Source: an uncultured Acidobacteriota bacterium
GTDB lineage: Bacteria > Acidobacteriota > Blastocatellia > Pyrinomonadales > Pyrinomonadaceae
Direction of reading: 5' to 3'
NCBI GenBank assembly: GCA_946480545.1
Contig: CAMLKY010000018.1
Span: forward strand, 1-12,552
DNA length: 12,552 bases
The position numbers and the translations under genes were made by a program. The notes beneath the pieces were generated by a model that saw nothing but the letters and a program-made list of their open reading frames with translations, was not told the origin of the DNA and searched no databases. Below are positions 7,009 through 12,552 of this stretch, in pieces (the first letter of the stretch is position 1; every line of letters starts with the position of its first letter).

Positions 7009-7520
7009 TAATAATCTTTGTAAGGCTTGCCGTCGATCCCTTCGCCTTCAGCCGAGCTTTTCACGTCCTTGAGTCCCTGTTCCTTGTCCGGCGAAAACGG
7101 ATCTTCGCCCTGAATCTCATTCCACTTGTCGTTTTCCTCAAGGATCGGGTCGATCGGCTTCTCCCGCAGATACTGTGATTCGACAAGCTCGTCGAGCGAT
7201 TTGGGAAGCTTGCCCTTGTCGGCTGTGAACTGGTCGATCGCGCGACGCATCTGCCAGAGGTTCTCCCTGAGAACCGTCTCACGGCCCTGCTGGATCGTTC
7301 GCTGGTACGTTGGAAATGCCACCGAGAGAAGAATGATCAGGATAAACATCGCGATCATCAGCTCGAGAAGAGAAAAGCCCCTTTGGCTGTTTTGGATTTT
7401 GGATTTTGGATTTTGGATTCCATTAGCAGATGAACGTCGACACTCGCGCGACAATCCCAAATCCGAAATCCCAAATCCCAAACCCCAAATGCGCTTACCA
7501 GTCACTGTACTTCTCTCCAT
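7008..7520 (-). CDS. GspG-like pseudopilin 2 (long leader holding heptad repeats)
   Basis: A prepilin cleavage site QRG/FSLLELMIAMF with Glu at +5 is followed by a hydrophobic helix (IAMFILIILLSVAFPTYQ). The soluble domain has RENLWQMRRAIDQFTADKGKLPKSLDEL, PIDPI and a GspG-like tail, GEGIDGKPYKDY. It belongs to the major-pseudopilin family (GspG/PulG), which builds short periplasmic fibres in type II secretion or minor pilus parts. The start is uncertain. The ATG at 7520 is in frame, overlaps the previous gene by 26 bases and gives a 47-residue leader, longer than the usual 5-25. Other in-frame options are an ATG at 7553, a GTG at 7505, and several TTG codons inside the repeat. The leader (IWGLGFGISDLGL and GIQNPKSKIQN) is a translation of a heptad repeat element and not pilin-like sequence. 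It would be removed by the prepilin peptidase. The mature sequence is normal. Confidence 0.85.
   Translation of the reverse strand: MERSTVTGKRIWGLGFGISDLGLSRECRRSSANGIQNPKSKIQNSQRGFSLLELMIAMFILIILLSVAFPTYQRTIQQGRETVLRENLWQMRRAIDQFTADKGKLPKSLDELVESQYLREKPIDPILEENDKWNEIQGEDPFSPDKEQGLKDVKSSAEGEGIDGKPYKDY
7390..7490. repeat. Inverted pair of degenerate heptad-repeat arms (element A)
   Basis: The left arm (7390-7421) has four copies of the 7-mer TTTTGGA plus part of a fifth. The right arm (7452-7490) has about five copies of CCCAAAT-type heptads (CCCAAAT, CCGAAAT, CCCAAAC). On the opposite strand the right arm reads TTTGGGA, TTTCGGA, so the arms are complementary with about one mismatch per heptad, always at the same position. 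A 30-base core separates them. The element spans the end of pseudopilin 1 and the leader of pseudopilin 2. Confidence 0.85.
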
Positions 7521-8130
7521 TAAGACCTTCGCCGTCGGATGACGACCGAACATCGAATACGTTTATCTCATCCCAACTCTCGGATCCCGCTTCCTGATAA
7601 GACGACCGAAACTTCCAATCGGATTCGCCCGTCATCGGATCGACGGGCATTTCTCTCAGGTAGTACTTGACGACCTCTTCGTTGTTATTCAGCTCGGTCG
7701 CGTCTTCAGAACCGAAAACCCCACCCGAGCTGTTGACGTTCAAACCACGCTGCCGGACCTTCACGCCGTTTACGAGTGTTTCAAGATCGGGCGGATATCT
7801 GTCGAGATTCTCCGTTGTGAAGATCGTACAGTCGTCGATCACGACGCGGCTTCGTGGGTCGGTCTGGGCACCACTATTGCGGTTACGCCGGTCTGTAAAA
7901 TTCGAAGTACTGACGGCGCCGGCCGGGCAGGCTCCGAGCGTGTCTCGCTTGAACTCGTCGATCGCGCCACGGATCTGCCTGAGCGTCTCGCGAAGCCGCA
8001 ACTCACGCTGCCGTTTTACCGCATTCTGCGCGAGCGGAACAGTCCCCATCACGAGGACTCCGAGGACGGTCAGCGTAACGACCAACTCGAATAAAGTGAA
8101 CCCACTGGATTGTTTCGACAGGATCTTCAC
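7495..8130 (-). CDS. GspG-like pseudopilin 1
   Basis: 211 aa with a GTG start at 8130, 15 bases after the secretin stop; no ATG lies upstream in the short gap. A ten-residue leader ends at the prepilin peptidase site (KQSSG/FTLFELVVTL) with Glu at +5, followed by a hydrophobic helix to about residue 35. The soluble domain has LRETLRQIRGAIDEFKRD, a Cys-containing insert at about 63-100 (two Cys, possibly a disulfide), YYLREMPVDPMTGESDW and the tail DGEGLNGEKYSDW. The LRETLRQIRGAIDEF, PVDP and GEGxxGxxYxD blocks also occur in the next gene, so the two are tandem paralogues of the type II secretion/type IV pilus pseudopilin family. This copy is about 80 residues longer than the mature part of pseudopilin 2, mostly because of the insert. 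Its stop overlaps the likely start region of the next gene. Confidence 0.9.
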   Translation of the reverse strand: MKILSKQSSGFTLFELVVTLTVLGVLVMGTVPLAQNAVKRQRELRLRETLRQIRGAIDEFKRDTLGACPAGAVSTSNFTDRRNRNSGAQTDPRSRVVIDDCTIFTTENLDRYPPDLETLVNGVKVRQRGLNVNSSGGVFGSEDATELNNNEEVVKYYLREMPVDPMTGESDWKFRSSYQEAGSESWDEINVFDVRSSSDGEGLNGEKYSDW

Positions 8131-8145
8131 CCTAAAAACACCAAA

Positions 8146-10569
8146 CTAAAATTTCACAGAGAAATTCTTTCCGTCCGCTGCGAGAAAATTCAGAACGTCC
8201 TTTTCAAGAACGATCTCGGGTTTTCCGTTGGCAAGAGCTTCGATCTCGACGAAGGCGAGCACACCGTGCGTCGCGGAAAGGTCCTTGTCGGCGGCCGAAA
8301 GCGAGACGAACATCTTTCCACCCTGATTCAGGAACGGAGCGACCGATGTGTTCGCAAGAGCTCCGCCAAAGATGTCGCCAAAGCTTACCGAGCGTACGGC
8401 CAATTTCTTATCGTCGAACCTCAGGCCAAGGACTGCCGACCGAAATTGTCCGCTGCTCCTGACCATCACCGGGATCTTGATTTTCTCGCCGGCCTTCATG
8501 TCGGGCAGATTCGCTCCGAGACTTAGCTCGACTTCCGGGGCCGTCGCAGCAACAGGCTGCGTAGCAACTGATGTGTCCGAAGTAGGCTTGATCTGCAGGG
8601 TCTTCACGCCCGTATCGATCGGTACGAGGTTCATCGCCATACCATCAGGCTTCGCCGCCGTGGTCGTTTGCGGAGTCGTTACGGCGGGTGACGCAGTTGT
8701 ATCCGCACCCGAACGGACGTAAGCCGGAGTTTCTGCCGGGCGGTCGGGAAGCTGTACCTGGGCCGTCGTCGGCAACCTTCGTGCGGCTGCAAGCAGCTCT
8801 TCACGCTCTTCCTGGATGATCATCGCCTCGAGCGATCCGCTGGTCGGCGTCGCGAGACTTCCCGTGGGACGCTCAACTTCGTCTTCGGGCAGGATCGCGG
8901 GTGCTCGAATAACACGCGGAGTCACTGCGATGACGATATCGACCTGGCGATTATTCTTTTCAGGGGTGCTGAAAAGGCGTCCTATGATCGGGAGCCAACC
9001 CAGAACCGGAATACCCGCACGACCGTTACTTTCGACGTCCTGTGCGACGCTCGCGAGCAGCAGAGTCTTGTTGTTCTGAACGCGGGCCGTTCCTTTGATC
9101 GTGCGTTCCGTGAAGATCGGATTTTCGAATGTTCCGCCGGCGGCGACGTCCTTCGACTCGATCTCCATTGCGACCTGGACGTCCTGGTTCGGGAACACAA
9201 TAGGCTTGAACTTGAGCGTCAAACCGACCTGCTCGTAATTGACGACGTTAGAAACAACGCCATCATTCGACTGGTTTGCACCGGTCACGAACTGTGCCGT
9301 CTGCACCGGGACGCGTTGACCGATGCGGGCCGACGAATCCTCATTATTGAACGCGTGGATCTGTGTCGATGCCAAAAGCTTGGTGTTGCCCCTGCTTTGG
9401 AATGCACTGATCACGGATGACGGAATCAACAGTCCCGTCGCAATGTTCGTCGCAATCGTTGAGAAGGCTCCGGTATTGAACGGGATCTGGCCTGCGTTCG
9501 AGCCACCGATGTTATTCAATTGGTTAGGAGCATCTTTTACCGGCGAAATGCCGATCTGGTTACCGATACGCAAAAGGTCCGTCTTGTTTACCTCGTAGAT
9601 CGCGACGTCAGCACGATCCTTGTCGAGCGATGAGATCAGTTTCGAGAACAAACGCACATTCTCTTCGGTATCTCGGATCGTGAGACTGTTCGTGGTCGCG
9701 TCTTCGATGACGATGGTCTGGCTGCGGCCAGGCTGTGCCGGGATCGCCGCAGTGATGACGGCCTTCACGTCTTTCGGATTGGCATTCGCAAGATAGAACG
9801 TACGGAGAACCAACTGCTGGAAGTTTGTGCGGCGGTTGCCGGTCGCGACGAGTATCGTTCTGGGTCCGACCTTCTGGAAGAAAAGGTTCTCCTGCAAAAA
9901 GATGTAATCGAGGGCTTTTGCCGAAGTAACGTTCTTCAGCTCGATGCGGATCTTACGGTTCTCAAGCCGCGACTCGGCGTCGAACAGCACGTTGAGATCG
10001 AGATCTTTCGCCAACTCTTTAACGATGTACTGAAGATCGACGCCGCCCGGGAACGGCACGTCACGCAGCTTTTCGAGCCGCTGCGGCAACTGTACGTCAG
10101 GAGCCGACTTTCCATTGAAGCTTGTCGGAATGAGCTTCAGCTTTCCATCGTCAGTCTTCGCATCGGGCTCCTCGCCCTTCTGCAGTGCCTCCTGCATCCG
10201 GACCATGCGGGCCATTTCAGATTTGGCAAGCTCGTTAACCGGGTCGTAGGCGTAAGCTTTCCTGTACGCGATGTAAGCGCCCTGGTAATCCTTTTCCTGG
10301 GCGAGGGTATTTCCCTTGCGCATGTACATCTGCGAGGCGTTGAACAACGCCCGCTGCAGATGCAGACGGTACTCTGGATTCTTCGGATTCTCGGTCACGG
10401 CGACGGCAAATTCCTCGACGGCCTTGTCCCATTCCTCGGCCGCTTCGTGCTTCATGCCCTGTTTGAAGTGCTTTTTCCCATCGCCAATAGCGAGGGCTGC
10501 CATGGGCGACATCAACGACAGCACTAACAGGAGAGTAAGCGAAAATCGCGCGTAAGCTGAGTTTTTCAT
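8146..10569 (-). CDS. TPR-secretin (GspD/PilQ-like) with C-terminal cohesin-like domain
   Basis: 807 aa with an ATG start and no evident Shine-Dalgarno. Residues 1-28 are a signal peptide. Residues 31-125 contain TPR-type repeats (KQGMKHEAAEEWDKAVEEF, AYIAYRKAYAYDP). Residues 172-243 match the short secretin/TonB N-terminal (STN/N0) fold (VDLQYIVKELAKDLDLNVLFD, ALDYIFLQENL). Residues 252-330 are an N1-like domain (LRTFYLANANPKDVKAVI, TTNSLTIRDTEENV). Residues about 397-556 form the secretin barrel, including IGQRVPVQTAQF, VNYEQVGLTLKFKP and the hallmark IPVLGWLPIIGRLF at 520-533. A Pro/Thr-rich linker (about 560-675) leads to a cohesin-like beta-sandwich at about 676-807 (VELSLGANLPDMKAGEKIKIPVMV, SAVLGLRFDDKKL). 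It forms the multimeric outer-membrane channel of type II secretion or type IV pili and is first in a cluster with two pseudopilins and a PilM-like gene. A few acidobacterial secretins are annotated with the same extra domain. Confidence 0.92.
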   Translation of the reverse strand: MKNSAYARFSLTLLLVLSLMSPMAALAIGDGKKHFKQGMKHEAAEEWDKAVEEFAVAVTENPKNPEYRLHLQRALFNASQMYMRKGNTLAQEKDYQGAYIAYRKAYAYDPVNELAKSEMARMVRMQEALQKGEEPDAKTDDGKLKLIPTSFNGKSAPDVQLPQRLEKLRDVPFPGGVDLQYIVKELAKDLDLNVLFDAESRLENRKIRIELKNVTSAKALDYIFLQENLFFQKVGPRTILVATGNRRTNFQQLVLRTFYLANANPKDVKAVITAAIPAQPGRSQTIVIEDATTNSLTIRDTEENVRLFSKLISSLDKDRADVAIYEVNKTDLLRIGNQIGISPVKDAPNQLNNIGGSNAGQIPFNTGAFSTIATNIATGLLIPSSVISAFQSRGNTKLLASTQIHAFNNEDSSARIGQRVPVQTAQFVTGANQSNDGVVSNVVNYEQVGLTLKFKPIVFPNQDVQVAMEIESKDVAAGGTFENPIFTERTIKGTARVQNNKTLLLASVAQDVESNGRAGIPVLGWLPIIGRLFSTPEKNNRQVDIVIAVTPRVIRAPAILPEDEVERPTGSLATPTSGSLEAMIIQEEREELLAAARRLPTTAQVQLPDRPAETPAYVRSGADTTASPAVTTPQTTTAAKPDGMAMNLVPIDTGVKTLQIKPTSDTSVATQPVAATAPEVELSLGANLPDMKAGEKIKIPVMVRSSGQFRSAVLGLRFDDKKLAVRSVSFGDIFGGALANTSVAPFLNQGGKMFVSLSAADKDLSATHGVLAFVEIEALANGKPEIVLEKDVLNFLAADGKNFSVKF

Positions 10570-10616
10570 AGTAAGAAATCGATTGAGTTAGAGTTGGAAA
10601 ACAAAAGCTCTCGTCC

Positions 10617-10653
10617 GACGTTTTTTACACGTCATGTGGTTAGCTAAGTTTCA
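10617..10653 (-). promoter_or_regulatory. Putative ECF-type promoter of the secretin cluster, within a small palindrome
   Basis: On the minus strand TGAAAC (10653-10648) is followed after 16 bases by CGTGTA (10631-10626), an almost textbook ECF spacing. Transcription would start near 10620, about 50 bases before the secretin ATG. The -10 region lies in the palindrome GACGT-N7-ACGTC (10617-10633), a possible operator. A housekeeping reading also exists (TTGAAA, 19 bases, TGTAAA), but its spacer is long. Confidence 0.4.
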
Positions 10654-10785
10654 AAAACATTCTCCGGCAGAGAGGGCCGGCGAGCGCTAACCGTAATTCT
10701 CGTCTGGTTTTGCCAAAAACGCAAGCAATTATTGGTTCTTGGGACGCGACTTAGGATGCGCCAAATGCCGTGAAAGAAGCCTGCG

Positions 10786-12039
10786 TTATGGATCGTTGAT
10801 CTTGAGGATCTGACGCCGGAGATAGTCGAGGGCTGCCTGGCTTGAACGCCAACGGACAAGGTACCGGTCGCCGGGCAGCACGAGTTTGATCGATCGGGTC
10901 CCGCGGGTTCCCGAATAACCGATAAATACAGTTCCCACGGGCTTGATCTCAGTGCCGCCGCCAGGACTGGCGATGCCTGTGACGGAAATCGCGTGGTCGC
11001 TGCCGGATCGCGATCGCATCCCTGTAGCCATCTCCTCGGCCGTCTCGGAGCTGACCGCCCCGTGCTTTTCAAGAGTGCCCGCTGAAACTCCGAGGGTTCG
11101 TATCTTCGCATCGTTGGAGTACGTGATCGCACCTTCGAGATAGTAGTCAGACGAGCCCGCGGTTTCGGTGAGCCGCATGCCGATCAGTCCACCGGTACAA
11201 CTCTCGGCTACCGAGATGGTCTCGCCGCGATCACGAAGGAGTTTACCGACGACTTCCTCCATCGTTTCGCCATTCGTTGCAAATAGTGCAACGCCGAGGA
11301 CCTCGCCGATCTTTTTGGTCATCTCGTCGAGTGTCGCTTCGGCAACGGCCCGGTCCGCTGCTTTTGCCGTGAGGTGGATCTCGATCTCCGTGCGGTTAAA
11401 AAGTATCGAGGTCTGTACGTCGTGGTAAGCCTTGTAGACCGGGGCGATCGCTTCGTCGAGTGCCGATTCGCCCATTCCCGAGACTCGCAGAACGCGGCGA
11501 ACGACATGGACGTCGCCGGCCACCGACTTCAGCTCTTCGAAAACGAAGTTCTCGAACATCGGCTTCATCTCGCGCGGCGGTCCGGGCAGGACAACGAGAA
11601 ATTTGTTGTTATCGGCCAGCAACATCCCCGCGGCTGATCCGTGCGGGTTGGGTAGGATCGTCGCACCCTCGATCACAAAAGCCTGACGCTTATTGATCTC
11701 CGGCATCTCGCGTCCCCATCGCTTGAACCGTTCGCGAAGCTCGGTCTCTAGCTCATCGACGTAAACAAGTTCCCTGTCGGCGGCTCGTGCCGAAACCTGG
11801 CGTGTTACGTCGTCTTCGGTGGGACCGAGCCCGCCGGTAGTTATCACGACGTCTGACCGCTTCAACGCATCGCGTATCGTTTCTTCCAGCCGCGCCTCAT
11901 CGTCGCCGACGATCGTCTTGAGCTTTACCTCGACCCCGATCTCAAGAAGCTTTTCCGTTAGCCACAGGCTATTCGTGTCCGTGCGTTCCGGGGTCAGAAG
12001 CTCGGATCCCACAGCGATGATCTCAGCAGAATGCATCAT
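10786..12039 (-). CDS. cinA: CinA: nicotinamide-nucleotide amidase / ADP-ribose pyrophosphatase family
   Basis: 417 aa, the usual full CinA length, from the first of two adjacent ATG codons (12039, 12036). Residues 1-170 are the MoaB/MoeA-like (COG1058) domain with GSELLTPERTDTNS, VITTGGLGPTEDDVTR and LPGPPREMKPMF. The middle part (about 180-255) is the linking domain. Residues about 260-412 are the CinA C-terminal amidase domain with VAESCTGGLIG (277-287), AITYSNDAK and GIASPGGGTEIKPVGTVFIG (355-374). The C-terminal domain deamidates nicotinamide mononucleotide to nicotinate mononucleotide in pyridine-nucleotide recycling; the N-terminal domain hydrolyses ADP-ribose in characterised CinA proteins. 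All hallmark motifs are intact, so both activities are likely. The enzyme is cytosolic. The gene lies between an asparaginase-family gene and the secretin cluster, and I see no functional link to either. No strong terminator follows it. Confidence 0.95.
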   Translation of the reverse strand: MMHSAEIIAVGSELLTPERTDTNSLWLTEKLLEIGVEVKLKTIVGDDEARLEETIRDALKRSDVVITTGGLGPTEDDVTRQVSARAADRELVYVDELETELRERFKRWGREMPEINKRQAFVIEGATILPNPHGSAAGMLLADNNKFLVVLPGPPREMKPMFENFVFEELKSVAGDVHVVRRVLRVSGMGESALDEAIAPVYKAYHDVQTSILFNRTEIEIHLTAKAADRAVAEATLDEMTKKIGEVLGVALFATNGETMEEVVGKLLRDRGETISVAESCTGGLIGMRLTETAGSSDYYLEGAITYSNDAKIRTLGVSAGTLEKHGAVSSETAEEMATGMRSRSGSDHAISVTGIASPGGGTEIKPVGTVFIGYSGTRGTRSIKLVLPGDRYLVRWRSSQAALDYLRRQILKINDP

Positions 12040-12041
12040 GT

Positions 12042-12149
12042 GATTTCGATTCGCGATTTTCGATTTGCGATCGTGTTATTGATAACTTATCGAGGCGATT
12101 CTAGGACATCGATGCCAACCCGCAATCGAAAATCGCAAATCGAAAATGC
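12042..12149. repeat. Inverted pair of degenerate heptad-repeat arms (element B)
   Basis: The left arm (12042-12073) is made of heptads GATTCGC, GATTTTC and GATTTGC with partial units at each end. The right arm (12121-12149) reads GAAAATC, GCAAATC, GAAAATG, the reverse complement of the same units. A perfect 16-bp inverted match lies at 12056-12071 and 12132-12147. Aligned in a different register, the whole arms match over about 28 bases with two single-base gaps and one mismatch. The core is about 47 bases. The element fills most of the spacer between the asparaginase-like stop and cinA. Confidence 0.85.
12098..12125 (-). promoter_or_regulatory. Weak putative housekeeping promoter of cinA
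   Basis: On the minus strand TAGAAT (12103-12098) differs from the TATAAT consensus at one base. A poor -35 candidate, TTGCGG (12125-12120), lies 16 bases upstream, its first bases being part of the repeat arm of element B. It is the only -10-like hexamer I saw in the spacer before cinA. Confidence is low; cinA could instead be transcribed from the upstream gene. Confidence 0.22.
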
Positions 12150-12154
12150 AAACC

Positions 12155-12552
12155 CTAGTCTTTATAGATCTCGACCACGGGCTTCCCATCCTTGTTGACA
12201 TAGGCCCGGTACATTCCCTCGGAGTTGAAGGAGATGGCGATGTTTCCAAACTTGTCGAGGCCGATCACGCCTCCATCTCCACCGAGCTTTTGAAGTTTCT
12301 GTTTGATGACGAGGTCAGCCGATTGCTGGATCGGCATTGCCCGGTACTCCATCAGCGCACAGATGTCGCGAGCTACGCCGAGACGTATGAAGAACTCGCC
12401 CCATCCGGTCGCTGATACCGCACAGCTCTCGTTATTCGCATACGTTCCGGCGCCGATGATCGGAGCGTCGCCGACGCGTCCGTATTTCTTGTTGGTCATG
12501 CCCCCGGTCGACGTGCCGGCAGCGAGGTTGCCGTCTTTATCGAGGGCAACGG
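12155..12552 (-). CDS. Isoaspartyl peptidase / L-asparaginase, Ntn-hydrolase family (N-terminal part outside window)
   Basis: The frame is open from the window edge to a TAG at 12155-12157; 131 codons are visible. The visible protein starts VALDKDGNLAAGTSTGGMTNKKYGRVGDAPI, then IGAGTYANNESCAVSATGWGEFFIR and GGDGGVIGLDKFGNIAISFNSEGMYRA. This is the beta subunit of plant-type asparaginases (E. coli IaaA family), which self-cleave to free a catalytic Thr and hydrolyse isoaspartyl dipeptides and asparagine. In the family the nucleophile sits in 'GTVGAVALD', so the window edge falls only about four residues after it; the catalytic Thr itself is not visible. Residues of the binding site are present: TSTGG, the Arg-Val-Gly-Asp of GRVGD, and the TGxGE-like TGWGE. 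The alpha subunit is missing because of the window edge and not through gene decay. The ATG inside TGGMTNK (12499) is not the true start. Confidence 0.93.
   Translation of the reverse strand, partial: VALDKDGNLAAGTSTGGMTNKKYGRVGDAPIIGAGTYANNESCAVSATGWGEFFIRLGVARDICALMEYRAMPIQQSADLVIKQKLQKLGGDGGVIGLDKFGNIAISFNSEGMYRAYVNKDGKPVVEIYKD

Noticed and set aside
7390..7490. CRISPR array
   Set aside because: The repeats are 7 bp, degenerate, without unique spacers and in inverted arms, which is not CRISPR architecture.
10653..10680. Terminator after cinA (stem CCGGC/GCCGG at 10664-10668 and 10676-10680)
   Set aside because: The stem is only 5 bp and the T-run on the minus strand begins six bases after it, so it does not form a convincing intrinsic terminator.
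10644..11132. 162-codon minus-strand frame overlapping the end of cinA
   Set aside because: It overlaps the conserved CinA C-terminal domain in another frame, and its translation is Arg/Ser-rich and unlike any family.
12155..12499. A complete small gene starting at the ATG at 12499
   Set aside because: The frame continues upstream with conserved asparaginase residues (DGNLAAGTSTGG), so the ATG is an internal Met and the gene is cut by the window edge.

Overview
The window looks like a chromosomal segment from an Acidobacteriota-type genome, probably Blastocatellia or a relative. I infer this from four things: a TonB-dependent receptor with a carboxypeptidase-regulatory-like N-terminus, a DUF5666-like secreted protein, a TPR-secretin with a cohesin-like tail, and moderately high GC with frequent GATC-containing words. 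No taxonomic marker such as rRNA is present, so the assignment is tentative. Every gene lies on the minus strand, so transcription runs from high to low coordinates. No gap without a gene exceeds 300 bases; the longest is 216.

Read in the direction of transcription, the layout is as follows. (1) 12552-12155 is the C-terminal part (almost the whole beta subunit) of an isoaspartyl peptidase/L-asparaginase. A 115-base spacer holding an inverted pair of heptad repeats separates it from a complete cinA (12039-10786). (2) After a 216-base regulatory gap comes a tight four-gene cluster: a TPR/secretin protein with a cohesin-like C-terminal domain (10569-8146), two tandem GspG-like pseudopilins (8130-7495 and about 7520-7008), and a PilM-like protein (7008-6073). 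A hairpin terminator at 6012-6040 closes it. (3) Next is an ECF sigma operon: sigma factor (5965-5360), small DUF4870 membrane protein (5351-4971), membrane anti-sigma factor with a zinc-finger motif (4965-4390), and a bactofilin-like multi-pass membrane protein (4368-3409). (4) After 130 bases come a DUF5666-like secreted protein (3278-2076) and a TonB-dependent receptor (2022 to beyond base 1).

The strongest unifying observation is regulatory. Three separate leaders carry an ECF-style promoter signature of the form AAC, 16 or 17 bases, CGTRT. They lie upstream of the sigma gene itself, the secretin cluster and the DUF5666 gene. This suggests one local ECF regulon that links the sigma/anti-sigma pair to a secretion or pilus outer-membrane channel and to an outer-membrane receptor pair. 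That link is inference, but it can be tested directly.

The second unusual observation is two roughly 100-bp elements built from opposed arms of degenerate 7-bp tandem repeats (7390-7490 and 12042-12149). Their heptads differ but their architecture is the same. One of them sits inside the translated pre-cleavage leader of the second pseudopilin.
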